Part shown: positions 10,398 to 20,899 of the stretch, one piece after another
Layout: each line of letters starts with the position of its first letter
How positions within the stretch are numbered: position 1 is the stretch's first letter
From: Angiostrongylus vasorum
Lineage: Eukaryota; Nematoda; Chromadorea; Rhabditida; Metastrongylidae
Reading direction: 5' to 3'
DNA: 64,000 nt
Assembly: GCA_018806985.1 (NCBI GenBank)
Contig: JADANN010000461.1
Coordinates: 2,751,276 to 2,815,275 of the forward strand
The notes under the pieces: model-generated
The model's input: the letters and a program-made list of their open reading frames with translations, nothing else
Databases searched by the model: none
What the model was told of the DNA's origin: nothing
Program-made: the position numbers and the translations under genes

Positions 10398-10791
10398 GGC
10401 GCGGATAGCACAGTGGTATTGAAGTCGGTTATTATGAGCATGGTACTAGTTCGAATCCGTTCCGGACCAACCAAGCCTCTCACCTCTCCGAGGTCGAGGA
10501 ATTGGTAGCAGACTTATGCGGGAAAAAAATCACTCTCTGTAATTCAAATGAGAACGCTCCAGCCCGGCTACCTCAGGAGTACAGGGAAGAATCGGCTCTA
10601 CCAGCACTCTACAGCATTCAAAATGAAATGGAAATCATACAATATACAAAAAAACAATACAGGAGCAACCGAAGCTACACGTAAAAACATGGAAGACCTT
10701 TGTGTATGATGGATGCGAGGAAACGAATCGAATGTGAGAAGTGCTGGGATCCGCACAGTGGACGTAAAGACGTGTCATATAAAAGCTAAAA
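10398..10791 (+). mobile_element. SINE-B copy 2
   Basis: A box TAGCACAGTGG (10406-10416) and a near-perfect B box AGTTCGAATCCGT (from 10449). The central domain is ACCAAGCCTCTCACC then GAGGTCGAGGAATTGGTAGC. The body has GAACGCTCCAGCCCGGCTAC and ATTCAAAATGAAATGGAAAT. The tail is CGAATCGAATGTGAGAAGTG then GGGATCCGCACAGTGGACG. SINE-A copy 4 follows without a gap, in opposite orientation. Confidence 0.75.
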
Positions 10792-11076
10792 TAAAGGATG
10801 AAGCTCCCGGCTTTGATCAATCTTGATCAATCTCTGAGGGATGCGCCATGCATTCGACTTCATTTAGTATCCTTGGAGGTGATTGAATTCATATGTGGCC
10901 TTTACAATGACTCGCGGTGGCTTACCGATGCATCGAGCAAGTGCTGCTATCCTATCAGACAAATCTGGTACCAATTTGCTGACCCCGGAGAGATGGAATG
11001 CTTGGTGGGCCAGGGTGAGAGAATCGATCCCACATGTATTGCATGGCGCCTCCGACCATTGCGCCACATACGCCCA
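10792..11076 (-). mobile_element. SINE-A copy 4
   Basis: Full-length minus copy. It carries a short local duplication of TTGATCAATC near its 3' end. The central box reads TCTGGTACCAATTTGCTGAC on the + strand. Its head complement (CCATTGCGCCACATACGCCC) ends the copy. Confidence 0.75.
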
Positions 11077-11170
11077 TTGTAAATATGTGTAGAAGCGAAT
11101 TCTTGCTGTCGTTCGAAGAATATTTTACATTGTATGCGTATATAACATGTATTGCACATCTTGCATGTAC

Positions 11171-11174
11171 TACA

Positions 11175-11232
<58 letters not shown>
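11171..11232. repeat. (TA)n microsatellite
   Basis: An uninterrupted TA run of about 60 bp preceded by TACATATATGTATA. It lies between SINE-A copy 4 and SINE-C copy 2. The Tyr/Ile-rich open frames across it are artefacts. Confidence 0.9.
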
Positions 11233-11233
<1 letters not shown>

Positions 11234-11235
11234 CG

Positions 11236-11430
11236 CAGCTGGGAGAAAGGCGAAACGAAGTACCAGCATGGTGTGTTGATGAACACGTTAGCCCACGGAA
11301 AGGATAATAGCGGATTCGACCCCACCGTAGACACCTGCGGTCCGGAGTTTTGCAAATATCTCTACATTGTGGTGAAATTTCCTGCCATAACATTCCGTGA
11401 AAAAAAGAATAGGCAGTACATAAAAAGTGA
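11236..11430 (+). mobile_element. SINE-C copy 2
   Basis: Begins CTGGGAGAAAGGCGAAACGA, directly after the (TA)n run. GCATGGTGTGTTGATGAACA replaces the usual A-box region, and GGATTCGACCCCACC is the B-box-like part. ACACCTGCGGTCCGGAGTT and TTTGCAAATATCTCTACAT follow. Ends in GCAGTACATAAAAAG. Confidence 0.7.
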
Positions 11431-11845
11431 CTACGTCGTGACTTACATACACAAATATATTTAGGACAAAAGGTGCTACCCATAATTTCTCTTTGCTTTT
11501 CTTCTTTTCCTCTTATCTTTCTCCAGACTTTAGCTTCTTTCAAACCGCAACCAAAGAGGAATTTTGAGGTCTTTAAATCAAGTGCTATAATTGTGCAAAG
11601 TGATAAAGCACACGGAGCTTGTTGTTGGATGAAATGCCGCATATTCAGCCATTGTACTCTCTTTAAGTCAGAAAAGGCGGGTAGGGACGACATGTGCGGA
11701 TGAAAAAATTCGACTTTCACATATTACACTGCCTTAATAGAAGAGGAAGTGAAACTTGTTGGAAAATATTTATGGAATCTAACGGTCTTTAAATCTTTCC
11801 TCCTACTGCTAAAGTTTACTATGAGCAGACATAAAATTAAATAAA
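11431..11845. other. No feature recognised
   Basis: AT-rich. A 76-codon + frame (11473-11703) and a 257-codon minus frame that crosses the neighbouring repeats are both considered accidental. Confidence 0.45.
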
Positions 11846-12115
11846 GAGATAAAGCTCTCGGCGTTGATCAATATCTAGTGGATGCTCCATGCGTTCGGTT
11901 TCATTATACATTGTTAGAAGTGACTGCGTGCTTATCTGGCTTTTACAATGACCGCGGTGGCCTACCGATATATACAGTCAGTGTTCCAGTCCTCCCAAAC
12001 AAGTCTGGTAGCAATTTGCCGTCCCCGATGCGTGGAAGGCTCGGCTAGTCTGTGGGGCGGGACCATTCTCATTTGTATTGCAGGGCGCCTCTAACCACTT
12101 CGCTATACTCGCTGA
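11846..12115 (-). mobile_element. SINE-A copy 5, moderately diverged
   Basis: AAAGCTCTCGGCGTTGATCA starts the copy, and GTCTGGTAGCAATTTGCCGT marks the central domain. The head complement is degraded (CACTTCGCTATACTCGCTG), so the A box is poor. Confidence 0.65.
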
Positions 12116-12661
12116 GCTCAGATATGCTTGTCTAAAATTGAGAAGCTGAAATGCTTTCGCGCCACGTATGAACTGAGCGAATACAGTTGTAAATTAGTAG
12201 TTGAAGTATGATTTTTACACCTTAAAGTTTCAAGAGCGTTTAGGATCACATCAGTCACTTCAGACACATTTTCCTCAACACCGACATGACATGTGTCTCC
12301 AGGAATTAGAACTCAGATTACAAACCGATCCCAACGTTAGTGATATTTCGTTGGTTGAAGAACATTTACTTTCCCGATTACTAAGAAATAGCTGTATCAG
12401 GATACTCCGCAGTCGTCAACACAAACAGTTGTTCATCACAGGAAATTCTGGCTGCAGCATTAACTATCGTGTCTGTTCTGCGACGATGACGAATTCTAAA
12501 ACATGTTTACTTTTTATCTGGGCTTCAAAGTAGAAATATCGAGATTGTTCATAACTGACCTGATTTCGAAAAGGAACTAGGCTTCCGCTATACTTACTGG
12601 GATACTCGGATGGAACATCTTCTCTCGTTGTGCAGGCTGTTGCATAATTTCAGTTTTTTTT
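12116..12661. other. No feature recognised
   Basis: Holds a 110-codon open frame at 12201-12533 with no known domain and no repeat match. Exon status cannot be argued from splice sites. Confidence 0.4.
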
Positions 12662-13000
12662 CGAAGTTTTGCTGGTCTAACCATTGTGGTTCCCTAGAGT
12701 CCCGTGGTGAGCCTGGCCACAGTGTGCCCAAGGTCGGCACCACCACGGGAAATCGCAGCCTTTGTGGATCAGAAGGAGATTTGCCACCGTGCGACTAGTC
12801 TCATGCTAGGACGGTGCTGGATCCCGGTATTGGCTTACTCTCAGCTAGGCTGCCTGATAAAATTCCCGGACTCCTTCTAAGTTTGGCAGATCCTGCCGAA
12901 AGGATGAATCTCCCTCTGTACATCGCAGCCCGACATCTAGGATCACCTCCTAGCCACGATGAGGCGGTGAACCGGTGCGAGAAGCCTCCACTTTACATTT
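12662..13000 (-). mobile_element. RepD copy 2 (tail end missing)
   Basis: Starts inside the unit at GCTGGTCTAACCATTGTGG. It continues through AGAAGGAGATTTGCCACCGT and CATCGCAGCCCGACATCTAG to GAGGCGGTGAACCGGTGCGA. The tail-proximal 80 bp (the GGCCCGTCCTCACC box and TAAG tail) are absent. Confidence 0.6.
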
Positions 13001-13199
13001 GGTCACTGAGGAAAAAATAACATCAACTTTTTTATGTCAAAGGAATACAGAGCTATTTCAATCAACTCATAACTAGTTACTCAAAAAGACCGGCTTTCCT
13101 CAAACATCGGCATAAAAAAATCAATATATTTGTTTATACGTTCCTATGAACCGACCTTGTTGAGTTGATGCAAAGAGAACAAATAAGGTGCAAGTTGTC

Positions 13200-13430
13200 T
13201 TGTTGTTCTTCTTGTTGTTGTTATCGTTGTTGTTGTTGTTGTTGTTGTCGTTGTTGTTGTTGTCGTTGTTGTTGTTGTCGTTGTTGTTGTTGTCGTTGTT
13301 GTTGTTGTCGTTGTTGTTGTTGTCGTTGTTGTTGTTGTCGTTGTTGTTGTTCTCGTTGTGGTTGCTGTTGTCGTTGTTGTTGTTGTTGTCGTTGTTGTTG
13401 TTGTTGTCGCTGTTGTTGTTGCTGTTGTCG

Positions 13431-13462
<32 letters not shown>

Positions 13463-13496
13463 GCTATTATTATTGTTGTTGTTGTTGCTGGAAGGC
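13200..13496 (-). repeat. CAA/CGACAA microsatellite array grown from a PLE tail
   Basis: On the + strand this is TTG-rich, with a regular 15-bp unit TCGTTGTTGTTGTTG repeated about eight times between 13250 and 13350, and looser TTG/TCG runs either side. On the minus strand it follows directly after hammerhead-like motif 4, just as CAACAACACC..CAACGACAA follows motifs 1 and 2. The long Asn, Leu, Cys or Val frames across it are repeat artefacts. Confidence 0.85.
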
Positions 13497-13530
13497 TGAC
13501 GTCCCGGCGATTTAACCTTCTTCAGAGCCG
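13497..13530 (-). ncRNA. Hammerhead-like motif 4 (decayed)
   Basis: The minus strand reads GGCTCTGAAGAAGG, then TTAAATCGCC, then GGGACGTCAGCC. CTGAAGA fits box 1. Box 2 is GGGAC instead of GAAAC, which should abolish activity. GTC and helix I are kept. Confidence 0.5.
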
Positions 13531-13676
13531 TGGTTTTGTGAGTGGAACCCATAAGAACACAACTAATGTACTACATGGAATATAGTGAGTGCTAGTGTTC
13601 CAGAGAATAACAAAACAATTCTTCGTATTCTTGTTGAGCAAACACGAGGTGTTACTTTTATTCTTTATTCACGAAC

Positions 13677-13716
13677 AAGCTGACGCTTTCGGCGGATTTC
13701 GCCTTCCTCAGAGCCG
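13677..13716 (-). ncRNA. Hammerhead-like motif 5 (one-base insertion)
   Basis: On the minus strand: GGCTCTGAGGAAGGCG, then AAATCCGCC, then GAAAGCGTCAGC. Box 1 and helix II are perfect. Box 2 plus triplet reads GAAAGCGTC, one G longer than GAAACGTC. Activity is uncertain. Confidence 0.6.
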
Positions 13717-13798
13717 CTTTCTATGAGGCTTCCACTGAGTATGTCGCGTGGAGAATAACCGCGCAGAGTTCACATGGAATCGTAATGTACCCATCTCA

Positions 13799-14128
13799 TC
13801 AGAATAACAGGCTTATATACTGCCCAATATCACGCGTAATAATGAGGCATTCCTCCCTGCGGTTCATTTTCGGATTCTTAGAATTGATCCAGAATGCCTC
13901 GAGAATTTTGCACGCTTGTGTTCTCGATTCCTGCGCTAGGATCGTGACCCGTACTTCAAAATCTTCTCCATTATGTCTCTGCATCCTATGCGTGCTTAGT
14001 GGAGTGTTTGGTTCACGTGTGCCGACTAGGTGTTCTTTTATACGAACGCAGAGTGGTCTAGCCGTTTCGCCAACGTATTCGTCCCCGCACGCTTTACAAG
14101 AGGTCAGATAAACTGTACCCGAACTCAT
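13799..14128 (-). pseudogene. GIY-YIG endonuclease domain in the inverted arm of PLE-2
   Basis: A 109-codon frame carrying the nuclease core: MSSGTVYLTSCKACGDEYVG, then ETARPLCVRIKEHLVG, then HRMQRHNGEDFEVRVTILAQ and EAFWINSKNP. YL..C and YVGET are the GIY and YIG positions, R and H lie in the following helix, and the late E is a candidate metal ligand. It is separated from any RT on this strand, so it is a dead inverted fragment. Confidence 0.7.
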
Positions 14129-14552
14129 GCAGTCACCGTCTCTACCATTGGGGCAAATTATACCATTTTGCGTTGCACATAGACGGTCATGTAGGCGGGT
14201 ACGAACTAGCTGACGCCTAAAGAGTACTCAGTGGCATTTCAACTTTGTTTACCGAATTCTCTAGACCCACCCTTCTTAAACAGCGTTTTATAGCTGCACT
14301 TACTTCATTTGAAATGCAGGGCAGGATAAACGGGACCTTATTGTCGCTAGAGTTATCGTTTCGGGGCCTGTGGTTTCTCTCCACCTATCCCGAGCTACAG
14401 TTTCGTAGCCATTAAAAATGGCTATTTGCCGCGCCAAGTTCCGGGAGTCCTCTCTCTGCTCCCTTCCTGTTCACACGCTGGTAGCTGTTCGAAACATGTT
14501 TCTCACAAGCGCCCTTTTCGTGTGAGAGGGGTGAGAGGAGAGGTAATGAACC

Positions 14553-15190
14553 AAGACGCCCTCTATACAAACGTGTCGAATGACTCCGCTATGCAAGCCA
14601 TCCACGAGCTCCTTATATAACATGAAGGAGCAATAAACATGTATGGCTTCTCGGTTCAGCAGTTGATGACACTCTTAAAGGAGTGCCTAAACTGCTCAAT
14701 CTTCAGAGAGTCTGGGGAGGTATTACGCACAAACGAGAGGGCTGGCAATGGGACAACGACTGGCACCAAACCTTGCCATTGCATTCATGTCTAAGGTGGA
14801 AGCACCAGTAATCGATCTCGGGCCGTTACTCTACTGTAGATATGTAGATGACTGCTTGGTCATTTGTTCAACACAAGAGGAAATTGACAAATGTTTCGAG
14901 CTGTTGAACGAACAGTCAGAGTATATTAAATTCACTCGACAGAAAACCAAAAGAAAAACTGGCTTCCATTTCTGAACGTGCAAATTAACCTATCAGAAAA
15001 TGGCTACGTTACGAAATGGTATCGAAAGCCAACTAATAAAAAACATCTTGGTTCATTACCTCTCCTCTCACCCCCTCTCAGACGAAAAGGGCGCTTGTGA
15101 GAAACATGTTTCGAACAGCTACCAGCGTGTGCACAAGAAAGGAGCAGAGAGAGGAGTCCCGGAACTTAGCGCGGCAAATAGCCATTTTTA
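14553..15190 (+). pseudogene. PLE-2 reverse transcriptase, frameshifted
   Basis: Motif A region: ALYTNVSNDSAMQAIHELLI (14559-14618), LYTNV being a PLE hallmark, followed at once by a stop codon. The same frame resumes with MYGFSVQQLMTLLKECLNCS. A frameshift near 14735 leads to motif B, MGQRLAPNLAIAFMSKVEA. Motif C is CRYVDDCLVICSTQEE at about 14840. A further shift near 14950 separates NVQINLS from the thumb region (HYLSSHPLSDEK). The 5' coding region is missing. Not functional. Confidence 0.75.
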
Positions 15191-15368
15191 ATGGCTACGA
15201 AACTGTAGCTCGGGATAGGTGTAGAGAAAACCACAGGCCCCCCCAAACGATAACTCTAGCGACAATAAGGTCCCGTTTATCCTGCCCTTCATTTCAAGTG
15301 AAGTAAGTGCAGCTATAAAACGCTGTTTAAGAAGGGCGGGTCTAGAGAATTCGGTAAACAAAGTTGAA

Positions 15369-15785
15369 ATGCCACCGAGTACTCTTAGGCGCCAGGTAAT
15401 TCGTACCCGCCTACATGACCGTCTATGTGCAACGCAAAATGGTATAATTTGCCCCAATGGTAGAGACCGTGACTGCATGAGTTCGGGTACAGTTTATCTG
15501 ATCTTTTGTAAAACGTGCGGGGACGAATACGTTGGCGAAACGGCTAGACCACTCTGCGTTCGTATAAAAGAACACCTAGTCGGCACACGTGAACCAAACA
15601 CTCCACTAAGCACGCATAGGATGCAGAGACATAATGGAGAAGATTTTGAAGTACGGGTCACGATCCTAGCGCAGGAATCGAGAACACAAGCGCGCAAAAT
15701 TCTCGAGGCATTCTGGATCAATTCTAAGAATCCGAAAATAAACCGCAGGGAGGAATGCCTCATTATCACGCGTGATATTGGGTAG
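15369..15785 (+). pseudogene. GIY-YIG endonuclease end of PLE-2
   Basis: An uninterrupted 138-codon frame. It holds CIICP-like and GRDRDCMSSG linker cysteines, then TVYLIFCKTCGDEYVGET, RPLCVRIKEHLVGTREPN and LEAFWINSKNP. It stops at TAG (15783-15785). The domain looks complete, and KTC keeps the CxxC pair. It is the C-terminal end of a broken polyprotein, so expression alone is unlikely. Confidence 0.7.
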
Positions 15786-16005
15786 TATATAAGCCTGTTA
15801 TTCTGATGAGATGGGTACATTACGATTCTATGTGAACTCTGCGCCGTTGGTCTCAACGTGAAATATTTGGTGGAAGACTCATAGAAAGCGAGCGGTGAGT
15901 GTGCAAAGGCTCTGTGTTCAATGTGATTGAAATTTCGGTTCAGCATTTTCTCTGTTTGGTTATGGAGGCGTTTGACCGTGTAGATCGCAGTCAACTTGAC
16001 TTTTC

Positions 16006-16046
16006 CAGGCTCTGAGGAAGGCGAAATCCGCCGGAACGTCAGCTTG
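16006..16046 (+). ncRNA. Hammerhead-like motif 6 (box 2 mutated)
   Basis: CCAGGCTCTGAGGAAGGCG, then AAATCCGCC, then GGAACGTCAGCTTG. Helix I pairs six bases (CAGGCT with AGCTTG, one G-U). Helix II is intact. Box 2 is GGAAC instead of GAAAC, a change at a catalytic-core base. Confidence 0.6.
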
Positions 16047-16155
16047 TACGTAAATAAAGAAATAAAATAACACCTCGTGTTTCCTAAACAGAAGCAGAAA
16101 GAATTATTCAATCAATGCCGAGGTTAATAGAAAGTCGGATGTGGGAGTAATGAAA

Positions 16156-16375
16156 CAAATTATTAAGCCGAGAGACAGGCGAGACGAAAGACCCGCATAG
16201 TGTGGTGGTGAACGCGTTAACCCTCGGAAAGGGTCTCGCGCGTTCGTTCCCCTCCGCAGACACCTGCGGTCTGGAGTTTTTGCAAATATCTCAGTAACAT
16301 TGTCGTTGTTTCACAAATATCACCCTATCGTGTAAACTTGTAAAAGGCAGTAAATAAAACCCAACACTGTAAATT
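16156..16375 (+). mobile_element. SINE-C copy 3
   Basis: Starts just after the PLE-2 tail: GCCGAGAGACAGGCGAGACG, TGTGGTGGTGAACGCGTTAA, GCGCGTTCGTTCCCCTCCG, GACACCTGCGGTCTGGAGT and TTTGCAAATATCTCAGTAAC. It ends in GTAAAAGGCAGTAAATAAAA. Confidence 0.75.
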
Positions 16376-17214
16376 ATTAAATCAATAAGTTAACGTAAAT
16401 AAATAAGTAAATGGATAGACATGCAAATAAATGAGCAAATAGACAATTAAATAAATAAAGAAATAAAAGCAGGGAAACAAGTAAATAAATCATTAAAATG
16501 ATAGTACGTAAGGGTTTGATTTAAGAACGTTTCATACTATTAAAGGATAACAACAAAGAAGATTTCTTGCACTGAAGCTCTTTAGATAGGACATTGAATA
16601 ATTGTTACTGGAAAGAACTGTCTTCATCAAGAATCGTGCAAGCCAGAATCAGCACCATCTCTTAATATTTTACTATCCGAAATTTGAAGGAAGCTAAGAC
16701 ATGACGTTCTCATTTCGTCACCACAGGCATTAGCAGATCGTGGAAGACCGCATGCACGTCCACCATCTTACGATCAATCTCCCTTCCAGAGTGATGATTG
16801 CTTTTTATGCTACTAGCAGGGTATCCGGAAGAACATCTCGATACTAGGTGCCCTATTTATAAAGTGCAGGAAACAGGATTCCAGTGGCTAATGCGCGAGA
16901 TATTTATGGGGTCCTTAAAGAACAGTTACATGAAGAATTGTACACTAGAAGAACATCTTAGTTGATAAGCAAGTTCTACATCTCTTCTGTCTTCTTTTTT
17001 TTCGCTTTTTCCAGTCACTTTTTTTGAAATAAAAGTAGACCACAGCCAAGAATTGCCATGATGCTTGCAATATTATATAATCACTAGTTCCTCTCAAGCG
17101 GCTCGAGAAAGCTATCGAGCAATATTGTTATTTTCATTGCATCTGCCAAGTCATCGAGTTTCTCATTCCAAATGTTTACAAATGCACAAACACATATAAA
17201 TATGTATGAATATA
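16376..17214. other. AAAT-rich run then unannotated sequence
   Basis: 16376-16500 is a degenerate AAATAAATGAGC-type run next to the SINE-C tail. From 16500 to 17214 I see no gene, SINE or PLE. Confidence 0.45.
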
Positions 17215-17420
17215 ATAGAACTAGCTGAGAGGCAGGCGACACGAAGGACCAGCATGGTGTGATGGTGAACGCGTTACTCCCCGGAAAGGACAATACCGCG
17301 TTCGTTTCCCTCCGCAGACACCTGCGGTCCCGAGCTTTGCAAATATCTCAGCATCATTATGGTTGTATTTCACATTATACCTTCCAGTGAAAAAATAGCA
17401 AATAAAAACTTAGCATTGTA
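17215..17420 (+). mobile_element. SINE-C copy 4
   Basis: AACTAGCTGAGAGGCAGGCG, GCATGGTGTGATGGTGAACG, CCGCGTTCGTTTCCCTCCGC, GACACCTGCGGTCCCGAGCT and TTGCAAATATCTCAGCATCA. The tail AAAATAGCAAATAAAAAC runs into the (TA)n array. Confidence 0.75.
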
Positions 17421-17423
17421 TTC

Positions 17424-17432
17424 ATACATATA

Positions 17433-17520
<88 letters not shown>
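17424..17520. repeat. (TA)n microsatellite
   Basis: About 80 bp of pure TA after a TACATATATATATGTG lead-in, directly 3' of SINE-C copy 4. Confidence 0.9.
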
Positions 17521-17523
<3 letters not shown>

Positions 17524-18667
17524 GCTCCACTGAGCAAACTCTGTATCCGTTTAATGCCGGCATATTGGTGTCAAGCTTTATTCAGAAGATGAGAACAACA
17601 ATTTAATGCACTGCTATTTCATTATAAGTCATTGGATATGTCAAATATACAGCTCCATAATGTTTGGGTCGCGCCCAGTGTATTACTCATCTCTAAGACA
17701 ATGATCTGCGCCGAGCGCTTTATCCGCTCTACATATCTGGTGCTAGAGAGAAGCATTTCCAAAGGTGGCTATTTGCTGACGTTTGGGCTAGCTGGCCAAT
17801 CTGTGTGTATACTGTGAGAACCCTAATATACACCACTTGAAAGCACTCGAATGTAAAGGTATCGCTGGCCGCTAACCTCATTTGCCGTCATCACTTTAGT
17901 TCTCCGGCCAGTCACACTAAGGCTTAGCGTCATTACACCAAATGCCATCCTTGTTTTCGTTTTCTGAAAGTGCTTTAGTTTTAACTCTTCATCCTATATT
18001 AATCCCGAAGCCATTCATTCAAATACCAGTGGTTTTGACTATGTTATTTTTTACAACCATCGTTAGACAAGTCAGAAGTCGTCTCAATTTCGAAGACGGT
18101 GTACAAACTTTCTAAGTAACTCAAAGTAAACATTATTTCTTATTAAACGGAGAAACAACAAAAAATGGCGGGTGGAGAGGAGGAGGTGAATCCTTTCAGA
18201 ATTCCTGGATTGCTTCTTATCTCATAATTTGCAGAAGTGTTGCTAAGCTTTTTGTGTAAGGTTAAAAAAATGAATTGGCTCAGGAAGGATCTAAGTCTAC
18301 ATTGGTAGAAAAAATTCACCCGTCCCCCGATCTGCATCTATACAAATCGAAGATTTCGCTGTTTAATCGTTCTGGAAGGATCCTGAGCAGCAAACCTGCC
18401 TCCAACCTTTTAAGGGAGGGTCACCATCCGTTAGTTGAGTGAACCTAAAAACATTCTGGCACAAATAATGGTGACAATGACGCAAATATAAGAAATGCTG
18501 GAAACCTCAAATCTGAGCAGTCAGAACAACTAGCCATCTACGTATCTATAGACAAATTACTTTTGGTTGGGTTTTGAAGACTAATAGTAATTGAGCGTCG
18601 AAAAGGTGGAGGATAATGGATTTTGCGTTGCGACATCATTGAACATCCTAAAAATGATTAAATGCAC
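17521..18667. other. No gene recognised
   Basis: AT-rich with short open frames only. No repeat copy that I can match. Confidence 0.45.
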
Positions 18668-18890
18668 AGTTTTGTGGCACAGTGGTTAGAAGTGCTTTGC
18701 GATACACATGGTCTTGGTTTGACCCCGTCCCATGTCCCGCGTCCTATTCCCTCCGAGGTAGTCCTATCCCATTCCTACTAGTCTGGGAGAGCGAAAAACT
18801 ACCTTCGTACATCGATAGGCCTCTGCAAGTCATTATACTGGCCAAGCATGAATTTCTTAGCATTAGTTCATTGAAATTCCTAAATTCATC
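18668..18890 (+). mobile_element. SINE-A copy 6, diverged
   Basis: TTTTGTGGCACAGTGGTTAG keeps the A box, and TTGGTTTGACCCCG is the B-box region. CCCTCCGAGGTAGTCC and TACTAGTCTGGGAGAGC trace the central domain, and GATAGGCCTCTGCAAGTCAT the 3' part. The usual GATCAACGC end is lost. Confidence 0.55.
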
Positions 18891-19674
18891 CTGAAGAAAG
18901 TCTGCATGGTTACGACTTGCTACTCCGAAGGCAAATTAGTCCTCTACATCCCCCCAGTGAGTGCTCACCGAATCTGAAATTCATAAGATAGCAAAGAAAG
19001 CTTGGAAAACATTGGAACTCTGCGAATAGTAAAAAAAGAGAAAACTGCGACAAAACTAAGCTTCTCTGGAGTAAATATGGGCAAAATCTACATGTTGCTA
19101 AAGTTTATCGACTAGATTTCAGTCGATTTCCTTAATAAATGAATGGGTGAATCTTCCAGATGTTACGAGGACGTGAATACGTCGTAATCAGATATTCTGT
19201 ATGGTTAACGCTGATTCTCATACATTATTCTTCGGCTTTTGTTGGAATGCAGCCAGGTCTAACCCAGAACACCACAGGACATCCCTCATTATATTGATTA
19301 CCCGCGTTAGCCGAACTCGGCTCACGTGAGCGCTCGTCTGTGATCTATCGAATTATTCGATAATCATCTACTGTCGGTATAAGGTGCTTAGTATTAGTTA
19401 ATAAATAATGCGATATCTTTAGTAGCATTAATCTAGACATTTTGTTTCCACCGTCTGTAGAGCTTAAAACGAAATCTGAACTATAAATATTCGAGCCTGG
19501 TTTGGTAACATCCTTGTTTTTCAAAAGTCTAGCATTCAATTTTAGCGCGCGACAACATTACAACGCTATTTTATCTCAAAATTTTCGAAACTTTCCGTTT
19601 TCGCTCTTCATTTATAAAGTCAATTGCTAATATTTCTTTCACAGTAGTCGTCTTCGTTTTTTTTCTTTTTTTCA
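18891..19674. other. No feature recognised
   Basis: AT-rich sequence without a repeat or gene that I can name. Confidence 0.45.
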
Positions 19675-20036
19675 TATGACCCGTTATCACGTCTACTGTG
19701 TGAGCCCCAGCATTTCTCACATTCGATTCGTTTCCTCGCATCAATTGTCCACGAAGATCTTCCAACTTCTACGTGTGGCTTCGGTTGCTGCTTGAGGATT
19801 TTTCATTTCATCTGAATGTCGTAGAATTCTGGTCTAGCAATTCTCTGTGGAGTCCTGAGATAGCCGCGATGGAACGTTCCGAATCGGATCGCAGAGAGTA
19901 ATTTTTTTTTCCCCACACAAGTGCGCAACCAATTTCCCGACCCCGGAGGGATACGAGGCTTAGTTGGCCTGGAGCGGAATCGAACTAACACCGTGTTCAC
20001 GATGGCAGACATCACTACAACTGTGCTATTCGCACC
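19675..20036 (-). mobile_element. SINE-B copy 3
   Basis: Full-length minus copy. The tail complement is CTCACATTCGATTCGTTTCC and the body is TTTCATTTCATCTGAATGTC. The central domain complement is CAATTTCCCGACCCCGGAGG, and the head complement holds GGAATCGAACTAACACC (B box) and ACTGTGCTATTCGC (A box). A run of eight Ts interrupts the body. Confidence 0.75.
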
Positions 20037-20899
20037 CTATTATTTTACTATTTTAATATATTATTATGATTTTTCATATTATTATAATGTAGTACATTGA
20101 TGTCTCTATATTAGTACTATATTTTCAAATTTGCTTCGGTTTTTATTGGAAAAAAATTTCAAAAAAAGGGCAAATTTTCCATCAAAAAGTTCCTCTTTCT
20201 GCTGCAGCTTCTTGAATCTTTGTACGATTTTTTTTCAAAAGGTTTTAAGTTTGTCCAGCTGTTTTTTATTGTTCATTACAAACTAAAATCGATATGAAAC
20301 GGTTTTTTGTGCTTCCCATTTCTTCGCTCTGGTTGGCAATCTGTTCGCTTCCTTCTTCTTTTCAATAACTTTTTCAACACTCGTAAACAAATTGACAAAA
20401 TTGCTTACTCGTGTTTTTATTTTTCCACAGAACAGCTAAAGAGTAGTCAGTTTGAAACACTTGACTTCATCCACTTCACTAACTTGGCGAAAGTGCGGCC
20501 AATTTTTCCCATGCGACGGCAGTTTTCAAAATTGAACTAATTCCTTGGACAACGATTGGATTTGATGAAAAGAAGAACGTCTAAGAATAAATAAAATCAT
20601 TGCAGGCTTTCCATTGAATTCGTTTAGTCCAAGAAGCTTCAAAATCGTGAGACTCTAAAGCTACTAGTGTTTTTCTAACTCCAATTCCAGATCTATACGG
20701 GATCCCCTTAAATGGAACTGCTTTTTTCTTCGTCTAGACGGGAAAGAAATTTAGCATAAGTGGCTAGAAATCTTAATGAAGTTTTCTACTAACCAACGAA
20801 GGATATAACAGTGGCCCATTGCTCACACTTGAATGCGTTAGTTTCCTTAAGTTAACAGTGCTAGATTTTTTCAATGATTTTGTGGTTATTTCTGAAATA
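20037..20899. other. No gene recognised
   Basis: Strongly AT-rich. The 77-codon frame at 20307-20540 has no recognisable domain. Confidence 0.45.

Larger units (their letters stand above)
13624..16148 (+). mobile_element. PLE-2, Penelope-like element with an inverted left arm
   Basis: The plus-strand element starts within the RT at about 14553 and runs through RT, GIY-YIG (15369-15785), a hammerhead (16006-16046) and the tail box ending near 16148. The left part (13624-14548) is the same 3' region on the minus strand. The ends match as CGTATTCTTGTTGAG..ACACGAGGTGTT (13624) and its complement near 16070-16107. The two GIY-YIG arms differ at only a handful of residues. The left arm lacks about 150 bp between the hammerhead and GCTTTCTATGAG. 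Confidence 0.8.

Noticed and set aside
10947..11720. 257-codon minus-strand open frame
   Set aside because: It spans SINE-A copy 4, the (TA)n array (a Tyr/Ile run) and SINE-C copy 2. It is open by chance and shows no domain.
13200..13496. CRISPR-like array of regular 15-bp units
   Set aside because: Units are contiguous low-complexity TTG repeats with no unique spacers, in a eukaryotic genome.
13121..13585. Long Asn-, Leu-, Cys- and Val-rich open frames
   Set aside because: All read through the TTG/CAA microsatellite in different frames; low-complexity frames on both strands are a composition artefact.
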